A DNA stretch of 7,005 nt, from NCBI GenBank assembly GCA_903932805.1, contig CAIZHO010000195.1, positions 1 to 7,005 of the forward strand. The letters run 5' to 3'. The notes under the pieces were generated by a model that was not told where the DNA came from, did no database searches, and saw nothing but the letters and a program-made list of their open reading frames with translations. Origin of the DNA: an uncultured Roseiflexaceae bacterium (lineage in GTDB: Bacteria > Chloroflexota > Chloroflexia > Chloroflexales > Roseiflexaceae). Positions 1 through 6,694 of the stretch are shown piece after piece (the first letter of the stretch is position 1; every line of letters begins with the position of its first letter). A program made the translations under genes and the position numbers.

Positions 1-643
1 CAACATTGCTGTCGCGCTCCGTAAAGAACCCACAATTGTGGATGCTGTCAAGGACGTTATCATCATGGGTGGGGCAGTTCGCGTCGATGGAAATACGACG
101 TCGTTAGCTGAATTTAACTTTTTTGTGGATCCCCATGCCGCGCATATTGTACTCACCAGCGGGATGCCTATTACCCTTGTTCCATGGGACATCACTCGAG
201 ATGTGATGCTCCATCAACATCACATCGACCGATTGTTGGCTATCGATTCGCCGGTGACACAGTTTATTGCCGATGCGACACGCTTTTATTTGGACTTCCA
301 TTATGCGAGTTTTGGTGTCGCGGGGTGTTCGATTAATGACCCGGTCGCGCTTGCGTTGGCATTTTGGCCCGAACTCGCAACGACGCAAGCAGTGCGTGTG
401 GATATCGAATACACCAGCGAACTAACGATCGGCAAAACGGTATTGAGCTATGTCGGAGACACCAGCCACCCGCCACGTGACACCGACATGACCGGCTTCG
501 CTGCGACCGAATGGCCAGCAACGTGGCGCTCGATGACGCGACCGCAGCCCAACGTCCGACTCGTTACCCATTTCGACGGCGATACATTCATCGAGCGCTT
601 TGTGCAGCGCATGGAGGCTCTGGCGCGCACGATACCCGCGTAA
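1..643 (+). CDS. Nucleoside hydrolase (inosine/uridine-preferring family), C-terminal part, 5' truncated by window
   Basis: This is the C-terminal 213 residues of an N-ribosyl hydrolase, which splits ribonucleosides into base and ribose in cytoplasmic nucleoside salvage. The reading frame is open from base 2, so the gene starts upstream; the family is usually about 310 residues, so roughly 100 are missing, including the N-terminal DxDxxxDD calcium-binding motif. The visible sequence begins with NIAVALR, the usual continuation of the conserved LTN calcium-ligand segment. IIMGGAV follows, then the ribose-binding GN...AEFN...VDPHAA block (about bases 89-154) and the SGMPITLVPWDIT strand. The late block is CSINDPVALA (bases 326-355). 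The calcium-ligand Asp is kept, but the His found just before it in the classical group is Asn here (codon 335-337). The gene ends with TAA at 641-643. Substrate preference cannot be read from this fragment. The family call is firm. Confidence 0.93.
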   Translation, partial: NIAVALRKEPTIVDAVKDVIIMGGAVRVDGNTTSLAEFNFFVDPHAAHIVLTSGMPITLVPWDITRDVMLHQHHIDRLLAIDSPVTQFIADATRFYLDFHYASFGVAGCSINDPVALALAFWPELATTQAVRVDIEYTSELTIGKTVLSYVGDTSHPPRDTDMTGFAATEWPATWRSMTRPQPNVRLVTHFDGDTFIERFVQRMEALARTIPA

Positions 644-695
644 TGCGTGTGTGCAACCGAGGCACTCGTTTTGCCGTCATAGCGCCAAGAGAAAT

Positions 696-700
696 GGAGG
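696..700 (+). promoter_or_regulatory. Ribosome binding site of the PspC-domain gene
   Basis: GGAGG, a near-consensus Shine-Dalgarno core, ends 5 bases before the ATG at 706. It decides this start over in-frame upstream starts that would overlap the nucleoside hydrolase. Confidence 0.75.
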
Positions 701-705
701 CCTGT

Positions 706-1095
706 ATGAGCTTCAAAGAATTATGCCGTTCGAAGAGTGATCGCCTGGTCAGCGGAGTATGTGGTGGTATTGCAAAGGCATACCGATTAGACACCGTGGT
801 GGTACGTGGCGTGTTCGTGGTATTGGCACTGGCAAATATCGGTGTCGCTGCAATTGCATATGTGATGGCAATTATCTTCCTCCCCGAGGAAGACGCGATT
901 ACTGCCGCTGGTACCACACGACCTGGCTGGCGCTTTGATCCGTGGACGGGTGAAAGCCTGGTTCGTGGAGCAACCGACGATGTCGCCGTCGACACGGCAC
1001 CTGCTGCATCTGCGGGAGAGCTTGATAGCGATACACGGCAGATTACTGATCCGCAGACGCAACCGCGCAACCGACCCACAGACGACGAAGTGTAA
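706..1095 (+). CDS. PspC-domain small membrane protein
   Basis: A 129-residue protein carrying a single PspC domain. Residues 5-27 (LCRSKSDRLVSGVCGGIA...) match the cytosolic Arg/Ser-Gly-Val-Cys-Gly-Gly-Ala signature. Residues about 30-59 are hydrophobic, probably two short membrane helices around the ANIG turn, and end in the typical FLPEE. Residues 63-129 are a polar, Asp/Thr/Pro-rich tail with no recognisable domain, probably disordered. In the phage-shock system PspC is an inner-membrane stress sensor; stand-alone PspC proteins are common in bacteria and their role is mostly undefined. The ATG at 706 is chosen because GGAGG (696-700) lies 5 bases upstream and the domain begins right after it. 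The same frame is open back to 511, but that would run through the hydrolase gene. The gene lies 62 bases downstream of the hydrolase and may be cotranscribed with it; I see no clear promoter in the gap. A strong terminator follows. Confidence 0.9.
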   Translation: MSFKELCRSKSDRLVSGVCGGIAKAYRLDTVVVRGVFVVLALANIGVAAIAYVMAIIFLPEEDAITAAGTTRPGWRFDPWTGESLVRGATDDVAVDTAPAASAGELDSDTRQITDPQTQPRNRPTDDEV

Positions 1096-1138
1096 TAACG
1101 CCGCAGATCACACTGCTGGACAGACGATGGTTCGCGTC

Positions 1139-1170
1139 ACCGCACTACCGATTGGTAGTGCGGTTTTCTC
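1139..1170 (+). terminator. Rho-independent terminator after the PspC-domain gene
   Basis: A perfect 11-bp inverted repeat (ACCGCACTACC at 1139-1149 and GGTAGTGCGGT at 1154-1164) encloses the tetraloop GATT and runs into TTTT-CTCT on the plus strand. The hairpin begins 43 bases after the PspC-domain stop codon. On the minus strand the stem is followed by GACGCGAAC with no T-tract, so it should act only on plus-strand transcripts. It overlaps the 3' end of the convergent FGE-fold gene: that gene's stop codon (1145-1147) lies in the left arm, and its last codons run through the loop and right arm. Confidence 0.87.
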
Positions 1171-1894
1171 TGACAAGACGAAATCCTAAGAATCCATTGC
1201 TCATACTCGGTACCATGCGAAATCTGCATGCACAGCGTGCATAGCCTATGGGATTCATAAAACATCCACCACGAATGACACGACGACCTGGTCGTGCAAG
1301 GTCGTTCCGGCCATCGTCTGCCCGGTACGGGTATTGCGTGTCGAGCGAATGTGTCCACTCCCACACCCCACCGGCCATATCAAGCACGCCCCATGGGCTC
1401 GCGCCTGTAGGATACAGACCAACAGGTTGCAACGGCAAACCCGATTCACGGGTAGCTGCATGGGATTGATGCCAGACATCACCCCATGGGAACTGTCGTC
1501 CATCTGTTCCGCGCGCGGCACATTCCCACTCGGCCTCGCTTGGGAGGCGATACGCTACCCCGTCGACACCGCTCATCCAACGCGCGAAAGCCATTGCCAT
1601 GGGCATGCTAATGTCGACGACGGGGAGGAGCGGATCTTGGATAGCCTGCGTAGACCAAGAGAGTGGTGTCGTTCCGCCAGCAGCCACCCATCGTGCATAT
1701 TGACCGATAGTAACCGGCGTTTGGCCGATTGCAAAAGCATCGAGAGTGACGGGGTGCTGCGGTGATTCTTCGCGGTAGGATTCGCGGGTGCCGCTGTATA
1801 GCTGTGCGAGTGACGATAGGTCGGCGACTGGTGTACCCATCAAAAAGGTCGTTGCTGGAATTTCGATGAATGTGTGTTGTGGTGCAGTACTCAT
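1145..1894 (-). CDS. FGE/SUMF1-fold (formylglycine-generating-enzyme-like) protein lacking the catalytic cysteine pair
   Basis: A 249-residue protein that is essentially one FGE-sulfatase (SUMF1) domain. Motifs in order: FLMGT (17-21), ESPQHPVTLDAFAIGQTPVT (43-62), RLPSEAEWECAARG (116-129), FPWGD (135-139), SPWGVLDMAGGVWEW (166-180), RVIRGG (205-210) and GFLGFRLVR (234-242). True FGE oxidises a sulfatase cysteine to formylglycine with a copper-binding Cys pair located after the GGS motif (human C336 and C341). The equivalent positions here are N214 and A219, so that activity is unlikely. Three other cysteines (C211, C221, C223) sit nearby but out of register. No signal peptide is seen, so it is probably cytosolic. 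The ATG overlaps the SbcC stop as ATGA, and GGGAGGT lies 6 bases upstream, so it is the last gene of a three-gene operon. Such domains also serve as accessory or binding modules; the actual role is unknown. Confidence 0.88.
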   Translation of the reverse strand: MSTAPQHTFIEIPATTFLMGTPVADLSSLAQLYSGTRESYREESPQHPVTLDAFAIGQTPVTIGQYARWVAAGGTTPLSWSTQAIQDPLLPVVDISMPMAMAFARWMSGVDGVAYRLPSEAEWECAARGTDGRQFPWGDVWHQSHAATRESGLPLQPVGLYPTGASPWGVLDMAGGVWEWTHSLDTQYPYRADDGRNDLARPGRRVIRGGCFMNPIGYARCACRFRMVPSMSNGFLGFRLVRENRTTNR

Positions 1895-4815
1895 GATCGG
1901 ACCTCCCAGCTGCTCCCGTGTTCGCTCCGCGTAATCCCAATTTGGACCGGGAACAAATCACGGACTTCGGCAACATGGGTAATCACCATAATGGTGCGAA
2001 AGTCTGCGCTAATTGCGTTAATTGCTTCGACCAGACGTTCGCGACCCTGTGCATCCTGGGTGCCGAATCCTTCGTCGATAATCAGTGTCTCGAGTCGATG
2101 GCCTGCGCGATGTGCAAGCAACCTCGAAAGTGCAATGCGGAGCGCAAAGCTGATCCTAAATGCTTCGCCGCCCGAAAACGCCTCGAGCGGGCGCGTCCCT
2201 GCGGCGTCTGAGACTGCGAGTTCTAGCGTCTCGCGTGCGTTGCCGGTGAGGGATGTTGCGCTGGTATTTACGTTCAAATAGAGTTGGTTGTCTGTCATGC
2301 GACTCAAGATGCGATTGGTTTCGCGTTCGAGTGCTGGTATTGCAAAATCTCGGATGAGCATTGCTTGCAGTCCTTTGCTCGCGAATGCTTTTTCGAGGGT
2401 GTCGTAGCGACCATGCAAGACGGTCGTTGCCTGGAGCTGGCTATGAAACTCTTCGAGTCGCGCTTGTGATTGGTACGCTGATTGAAGCTTGACACGGAGC
2501 TGACTGGCAAAGTCTGTCCGACTATTGAGATCGACCTCAGCCATTGACGCAAGTTGCGCCGGGGGTGCTGACACGTCCCGTTCGCCCAGCAGAGGCAAGA
2601 GCTCGGCACATCGGTCTTCGATCCGTTTGAGCTCATGTTCTGCCTGGAGTTTTGCGTGGGTGGCGAGTTGCAGTTGCTCGGTCGTGTCTGCAATGCGTTG
2701 TTCAAGTGCAGTGGTCCGTTCAATGATCACCGCGAGTTGCGCGTAGTCCTCACGAACATGCTGCAGGGCTTGGAGTTCGTTCCAAAGTGTGTCCGCAGAG
2801 GTTGGGTCATAGGCAAGTTCCGTTAGTTGGGCTTGCACCGTCTCCAACAAAGCTTGGGATTCACTATCAATGCGATTCTGGGCGAGGTCGGTCGCAAATC
2901 CTGCAATAGATTCATCAAGCGAGGCGACACGGGCTTTTTGTGATTCGATCGTTGCCAATTCGATGGCGAGTTGGGCAGCGCGTCGCTGGTTTGCACTGCG
3001 CGTGGCGGCTTTGATTGTCAGGTGTTGTACCTTGACATCGAGTTCGCGCATGGTGCGTTCTGCCGCTGCCTTGGATTCTTCGGCCGCTAGCGCGGTGAAT
3101 GTGTTGCGCTGGTTGGTGAGTTCGTTGAGAGCGGTATGTAGGCGTTCTGCATCTATCTGTTCGGCAGTCAGCGCTGCGATGCGGCGACGGAGTTCCGGAG
3201 CGGTTTTGCGCTGCAGTTCGCACTCGTTGAGTGCTATTTCAATCTCATGTAAGCGGGTGAGCGCGGTTTTTACCGCAGCGGTTTGTTGTGTATACGATGC
3301 ACGCAACATGTCGATTTCGCGCTGGAGCGTCTCTTGCGCTGATTGGAAGTGAGCGGCATCCATGAGCGTCTGACATGTGGGACATTTTTCGTTGATGCTG
3401 AGGCTGTTGAGTTTTTGTCTCAATGCGACGCCGGCGTCGGTGGTTGCTTTGTGCTCTGCGGTCAAGCGTGCATGCGTCGCTGAGACATCTGCACGTTCTG
3501 CTTGCAGGGTTTCGGTCTGTGCATCGGAGCGTTCACATTGTGCGAGTTGTTCGGTGAGCATCGGCAGGTCGACGAGGCGTTTTGCGACGACGGCATAGTG
3601 GGATTCAGCCCGTTCGATTTCTTGGTTGAGTGCTTGGATGCGGTCGATTGTCCGTTGTGCATCACGAATCTGGAGTACGAGGGTATCTCGCTGTGCGGTG
3701 ATCGCGTGCAATTGTGATTCGTCATCCGTGGCTTCAGCAATCGCCCGTTCGAGTTCTGCGGCTTCGCGTTGGCGCAGGTCGGCGTCTGCGAGGGCACCCC
3801 GCAATTGTTCGCGCTCTGCATTCGCACGGTCAAGGGTCCGTTCGATGATGGCACGACGTTGGGCGATGCGCTGCTCGGCCTCGTGTTTTTGGGCAGTAAG
3901 GGCGTCGTATTGGGCGCGCATGCCCGTGAGTGTGCTGTAACGCGCCTCAACCGTGACGTATTCCGCATACCGCGCTTCGATCTCGGTGCGGAGGGCAAGT
4001 TGGGCTTTGGCAGCAGTCAGTTCGGCGGTGACATCGTTGTGTCGTTGGGTGTACGACGCGAGCTGATTCGTCAATTGTTGGAGGTTCTGGCGTACTGTTT
4101 GTCGGGATACGACCGTGTTGGCGTAGGCAACAAACGAGCGAGCCTGGGTCACCCGCACTTCGGCGTCTTGGAGTTGATTGCTTAGCCCCGGGATGTTCGA
4201 GACGTTTGCCTCGTCGACGGCCATTTGCCCTTGGATATGCGCAATCTCTCGCGCTAAAGTTTCGCGTTTGGTTTTGGCACGTTCTTTGAAGATGTTGTAT
4301 TGGTCTATTTCGAGCATCTGCGCGAGCAGATCACGTCGTTCTGAAGGGGCGAGTCGGGTGAATGCATCGGCTTGACCCTGACGCAGATATGCAGAATTGC
4401 TAAAGACCTCATAAGACATTCCAACAATATCATTGGTGATTTTGATTTGGGTGTCGCGGATCGTACCGCCCGTGAGCGAATCCCAACGGGTGCGCTGGGT
4501 GTCTGCAGCTTGGTACAGCTCCAAACGCGATCCACCACGGGCGTTTTTGGTGTACGAGCGATTGATACGATAGACGACGTCATTGACCGCAAAAACGAAT
4601 TCAACAGACATGACGGATGCGCCACGATACATAATCTCTGCGCTGCTGAGTCGTGCTTCGCCCCACAGCGCCCAATGAATGGCTTCGAGGAATGATGATT
4701 TGCCGGCGCCGTTGTCCCCCGAAATACAGGCAATGTGGAATGTCGTGAAATCAAACACCGGAGTTTCGTTTTGGTAGCTCAAAAAATTCTGCATTTTAAG
4801 GGATATTGGAATCAT
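1891..4815 (-). CDS. sbcC: SbcC/Rad50-type SMC-family ATPase with zinc hook
   Basis: A 974-residue ABC-type ATPase of the Rad50/SbcC family, which with the nuclease SbcD/Mre11 processes DNA ends and hairpins on the nucleoid. All family landmarks are present: Walker A GDNGAGKS (33-40), Q-loop YLRQGQ (143-148), a coiled coil from about 180 to 470, the zinc-hook CPTC (478-481, bases 3373-3384) at mid-protein, the returning coiled coil from about 490 to 800, signature FSGGE (880-884), Walker B LIIDEGFG (911-918), D-loop GTQDA (918-922) and switch His in ITH (947). Length is in the usual range. The N-terminal pattern, a short strand then FLSYQNE, also fits Rad50. The start ATG overlaps the CHAD stop as ATGA, with AGAAGG 9 bases upstream. 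No sbcD/mre11 gene is in the window, where it often lies next to sbcC. An ATPase with another partner cannot be excluded, so the symbol describes the family. Confidence 0.93.
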   Translation of the reverse strand: MIPISLKMQNFLSYQNETPVFDFTTFHIACISGDNGAGKSSFLEAIHWALWGEARLSSAEIMYRGASVMSVEFVFAVNDVVYRINRSYTKNARGGSRLELYQAADTQRTRWDSLTGGTIRDTQIKITNDIVGMSYEVFSNSAYLRQGQADAFTRLAPSERRDLLAQMLEIDQYNIFKERAKTKRETLAREIAHIQGQMAVDEANVSNIPGLSNQLQDAEVRVTQARSFVAYANTVVSRQTVRQNLQQLTNQLASYTQRHNDVTAELTAAKAQLALRTEIEARYAEYVTVEARYSTLTGMRAQYDALTAQKHEAEQRIAQRRAIIERTLDRANAEREQLRGALADADLRQREAAELERAIAEATDDESQLHAITAQRDTLVLQIRDAQRTIDRIQALNQEIERAESHYAVVAKRLVDLPMLTEQLAQCERSDAQTETLQAERADVSATHARLTAEHKATTDAGVALRQKLNSLSINEKCPTCQTLMDAAHFQSAQETLQREIDMLRASYTQQTAAVKTALTRLHEIEIALNECELQRKTAPELRRRIAALTAEQIDAERLHTALNELTNQRNTFTALAAEESKAAAERTMRELDVKVQHLTIKAATRSANQRRAAQLAIELATIESQKARVASLDESIAGFATDLAQNRIDSESQALLETVQAQLTELAYDPTSADTLWNELQALQHVREDYAQLAVIIERTTALEQRIADTTEQLQLATHAKLQAEHELKRIEDRCAELLPLLGERDVSAPPAQLASMAEVDLNSRTDFASQLRVKLQSAYQSQARLEEFHSQLQATTVLHGRYDTLEKAFASKGLQAMLIRDFAIPALERETNRILSRMTDNQLYLNVNTSATSLTGNARETLELAVSDAAGTRPLEAFSGGEAFRISFALRIALSRLLAHRAGHRLETLIIDEGFGTQDAQGRERLVEAINAISADFRTIMVITHVAEVRDLFPVQIGITRSEHGSSWEVRS
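1901..1907 (-). promoter_or_regulatory. Ribosome binding site of the FGE-fold gene
   Basis: On the minus strand this reads GGGAGGT, a strong Shine-Dalgarno sequence 6 bases before the ATG at 1894. It lies inside the last codons of the SbcC-like gene, consistent with reinitiation or coupled translation at the ATGA overlap. Confidence 0.7.
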
Positions 4816-6569
4816 CGCCGTGTGCCTTCTGTGTGCATTGGTTCACCAAAATCGCGCACAATTGCTGCCGCGTCGATTGCGAGGCATGCGTTCCACAACG
4901 CTCCGAGTTGCGTCCGTTGGAAATTCGACTCCGCCCGCAATGCAGTCAACACTGCTTTGGCCTGGGTGTGCGATGTCAAATGGGTGTCGATAAGGATCTG
5001 ATGGGCGGTGGCTGCATCTTGGATGATTCCCAGCCGGAGCTGAAGCTTCTCGAGGATGGTTACCAGTGGTTGTGCGGCGGGGAGCAACACCTCTGGGAAC
5101 GCTTCGATGGTGTACCGAAGTTTTTTGGCTTGGATCCGAACATCATGGAGCGTGTCGATGTCGAGTTTGTTCGCAGGTGTGCTCATCGGCGCAACCAGTG
5201 CTGCTATCATCTGTGTGACCCGATGCGCAAGAAATTGTTGCACCGTCGGCATCGTGCTGCTTTCAGACGGCGCGGTGCAGACAAAATGGGCAAACTCTCC
5301 GAGGAACTGCTGGTGCTTCTCTGCGTTGATGAGCGCTTCGAGTTCAGCCAAGGCCTTTTGACGTAGGCGCTGGAGTGGGGTGCGTATCTCGTTCGGCACC
5401 GTGTTGGTCCCGAGAATGCGTTTCACGTGGTCGGCAAATGCATCAGCATCGCGTACATCTCCGAGGAAGCGGGCCATGCGCCGGAATCCCCGCCGATACT
5501 GGGCGATTTCTTCACTTTCGTATACCGTTAATCCGCACTCGAGCAACGAATTCAACTTCCGGAGTGATACTCTGATGCGATGGATGTCTTGCGCGTGATA
5601 CCCTTTGGCTACTGCGAGTTCGCGTGCCAGGACACGCCGATATTGACTACGGAGTTTGGTGCGCAACGTATCCGCGATGCTCCAAGAGCGGATATCGATG
5701 TGCGGCAACGGCAGCAGTGTGGTCGGAGCGGTGGTCGCTTGAGTGAGTCTGTGCACGATTGCGCGCTGTTCTTCATCGAAGGTGAGCCAAAACGGATCGG
5801 CAGCGGCCGGATGCCCACTGAGCTGCACAAGTGCTGCAGCCACCAGCCGCCGATCTGTCGCTGAATCGTCGGCGGCCAGCGGGATCATAAATGCTTCGTC
5901 GGCGTCTCGTCCTGATGCGGCATAGAGCTTGCAGTGCGTCGTGAGTCGTTCTATTGAAGAGCGCTTTTGCAGGAGATATTCGTTCGATGCGGCATGCAAG
6001 ATGGTTGCAATGTCTGCCCCCGGTGTGCAAGCGACCACCCGTTGAATGGCGTCGGTGAGGTCCATCACATCCGCGTCCGGAGCTTCGGGTGTGGCAGACA
6101 GGTGTATCAACGAAACTTCGCTCCCAGAGCCCGCTGCATCGAGAAAGCCGTGCTCGATGGTCAGCGTGGCGCACAAGCTGCCTGAAATATCGTATGCCTG
6201 TCGATGTTGCTGTTTGGTGTAGGTTGAGACGATCGGGAGGAGCAGATGTGGCACGAGCCCTTTGTTGCTCAGCAGGGTGATGATCGCGTGCGGCCATATG
6301 TCGTTTGCAATCGTGCCTGCTTCGATGTGGTGTTGGTTCATGTCGGACAAACGGAGTGTGTCCGCTCCGCCTTCGATGCGGGTCAGGAGCAGGGTCATGC
6401 CGTTGCGATGGAGGGTGTGCTGTGCGTCGTCGAGCAATATGGTGAGAGCAGACGTACTCGGTTGCGTGACCAGTCGAAAGCGAGCGCATGTTCGTTGATG
6501 CCACAGTGTACGGGCTGCAACCATGTCGAGTACGCGCAGTGTAGATGTTTTCGCGGTCACCTGGTGCAT
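4812..6569 (-). CDS. CHAD-domain protein with degenerate CYTH-like N-terminus
   Basis: A 585-residue protein. The C-terminal part (about 300-575) is a CHAD domain, an all-helical polyphosphate-binding module rich in conserved His, Arg and Lys. Its two related halves are visible: DIHRIRVSLRKL (328-339) followed by LGDVRDADAF (369-378), and LHDVRIQAKKLRY (474-486) followed by LGIIQDAATA (513-522). The N-terminal part (about 8-180) resembles a CYTH triphosphatase tunnel that has decayed. A segment at 46-64 (LDDAQHTLHRNGMTLLLTR) matches the usual YxDTPxxxLxxxGxxLRxR, and EVSLIHL (151-157) matches the ExExEL strand. The N-terminal ExExK metal motif is absent, so catalysis is unlikely. Residues 182-290 are unassigned. 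The ATG at 6569 has AAAGGA 7 bases upstream. It is the first gene of the operon, overlapping the SbcC-like gene by 4 bp. The CHAD assignment is firm; the CYTH relic is inference. Confidence 0.85.
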   Translation of the reverse strand: MHQVTAKTSTLRVLDMVAARTLWHQRTCARFRLVTQPSTSALTILLDDAQHTLHRNGMTLLLTRIEGGADTLRLSDMNQHHIEAGTIANDIWPHAIITLLSNKGLVPHLLLPIVSTYTKQQHRQAYDISGSLCATLTIEHGFLDAAGSGSEVSLIHLSATPEAPDADVMDLTDAIQRVVACTPGADIATILHAASNEYLLQKRSSIERLTTHCKLYAASGRDADEAFMIPLAADDSATDRRLVAAALVQLSGHPAAADPFWLTFDEEQRAIVHRLTQATTAPTTLLPLPHIDIRSWSIADTLRTKLRSQYRRVLARELAVAKGYHAQDIHRIRVSLRKLNSLLECGLTVYESEEIAQYRRGFRRMARFLGDVRDADAFADHVKRILGTNTVPNEIRTPLQRLRQKALAELEALINAEKHQQFLGEFAHFVCTAPSESSTMPTVQQFLAHRVTQMIAALVAPMSTPANKLDIDTLHDVRIQAKKLRYTIEAFPEVLLPAAQPLVTILEKLQLRLGIIQDAATAHQILIDTHLTSHTQAKAVLTALRAESNFQRTQLGALWNACLAIDAAAIVRDFGEPMHTEGTRR

Positions 6570-6576
6570 CAGTGCG

Positions 6577-6582
6577 TCCTTT
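6577..6582 (-). promoter_or_regulatory. Ribosome binding site of the CHAD-domain gene
   Basis: AAAGGA on the minus strand, 7 bases before the ATG at 6569. It supports this start rather than a longer product. Confidence 0.6.
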
Positions 6583-6589
6583 CATCGTG

Positions 6590-6618
6590 TCTATAGTATA
6601 GTACGATGTGGGGAGCAA
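6590..6618 (-). promoter_or_regulatory. Candidate promoter of the CHAD-SbcC-FGE operon
   Basis: The minus strand reads GTACTATACTATAGA through an AT-rich tract. It offers overlapping -10 boxes: TATACT (6600-6595, 5 of 6 consensus) and TATAGA (6595-6590, 4 of 6). TTGCTC (6618-6613) lies 17 bases upstream of the second box and is a weak -35. Either box predicts a very short leader of roughly 14-20 bases before the ATG at 6569, just enough to hold the ribosome binding site. The plus strand of the same tract also carries TATAGT twice, so weak initiation toward tig is possible. Confidence 0.4.
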
Positions 6619-6638
6619 CGGTGATGCTGGCGTGGAGT

Positions 6639-6650
6639 GCATCGAGATGC
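6639..6650. repeat. Short dyad GCATC-GA-GATGC
   Basis: Perfect 5-bp arms around a 2-base centre. It is weak by itself and is listed because it is the first of three consecutive dyads with the same 2-base spacing in the divergent promoter region. Confidence 0.4.
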
Positions 6651-6651
6651 C

Positions 6652-6667
6652 TTGAATGTGCATTCAA
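6652..6667. repeat. Inverted repeat TTGAATG-TG-CATTCAA, candidate operator
   Basis: Perfect 7-bp arms around a TG centre, 16 bp in all, a size typical of a site for a dimeric helix-turn-helix repressor. It lies about 52 bases upstream of the candidate operon -10 and about 31 bases upstream of the candidate tig -10, so a bound protein could affect either direction. It is not followed by a T-tract. The cognate regulator is unknown. Confidence 0.45.
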
Positions 6668-6677
6668 CGGCGAGCCG
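6668..6677. repeat. Short dyad CGGC-GA-GCCG
   Basis: Perfect 4-bp arms around GA, directly abutting the 16-bp inverted repeat at 6652-6667. An arm this short is expected by chance at fair frequency; only its position next to the other two dyads makes it worth recording. Confidence 0.3.
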
Positions 6678-6694
6678 CACAGCCCCGAACTTCA

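Noticed and set aside
661..675. Possible small hairpin GGCA...TGCC between the hydrolase and PspC-domain genes
   Set aside because: The stem is only about 4 bp with no following T-tract, too weak to call a terminator.
511..705. Upstream extension of the PspC-domain gene to an earlier in-frame start
   Set aside because: It would overlap the nucleoside hydrolase by more than 130 bases and add a non-homologous Arg-rich leader. The ATG at 706 has GGAGG at 5 bases and begins directly at the domain.
588..1079. Antisense open frame of 163 codons across the PspC-domain gene
   Set aside because: The plus strand here has a clear PspC domain, a good ribosome binding site and a terminator. The antisense product is low-complexity Arg/Ser/Ala with no motif.
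1279..1296. Inverted repeat CACGAC-GACCTG-GTCGTG
   Set aside because: It lies within FGE-fold codons for ARPGRRV, where runs of Arg codons naturally create such pairing. There is no T-tract and no intergenic position.
1334..1765. Plus-strand open frame of 143 codons opposite the FGE-fold gene
   Set aside because: The minus strand carries the complete set of FGE-fold motifs. The plus-strand product has no recognisable pattern.
3462..3998. Second minus-strand frame of 178 codons within the SbcC-like coiled coil
   Set aside because: The main frame is uninterrupted with Rad50 motifs on both sides. The alternative is a Ser/Asn/Pro-rich shift product of the repetitive coiled-coil codons.
5773..6663. 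Open minus-strand frame of 296 codons starting upstream of the CHAD gene
   Set aside because: It overlaps the CHAD gene in another frame. Its product is rich in Arg, His, Pro and Ser with no domain pattern, as expected for a shadow of a GC-rich coding strand.
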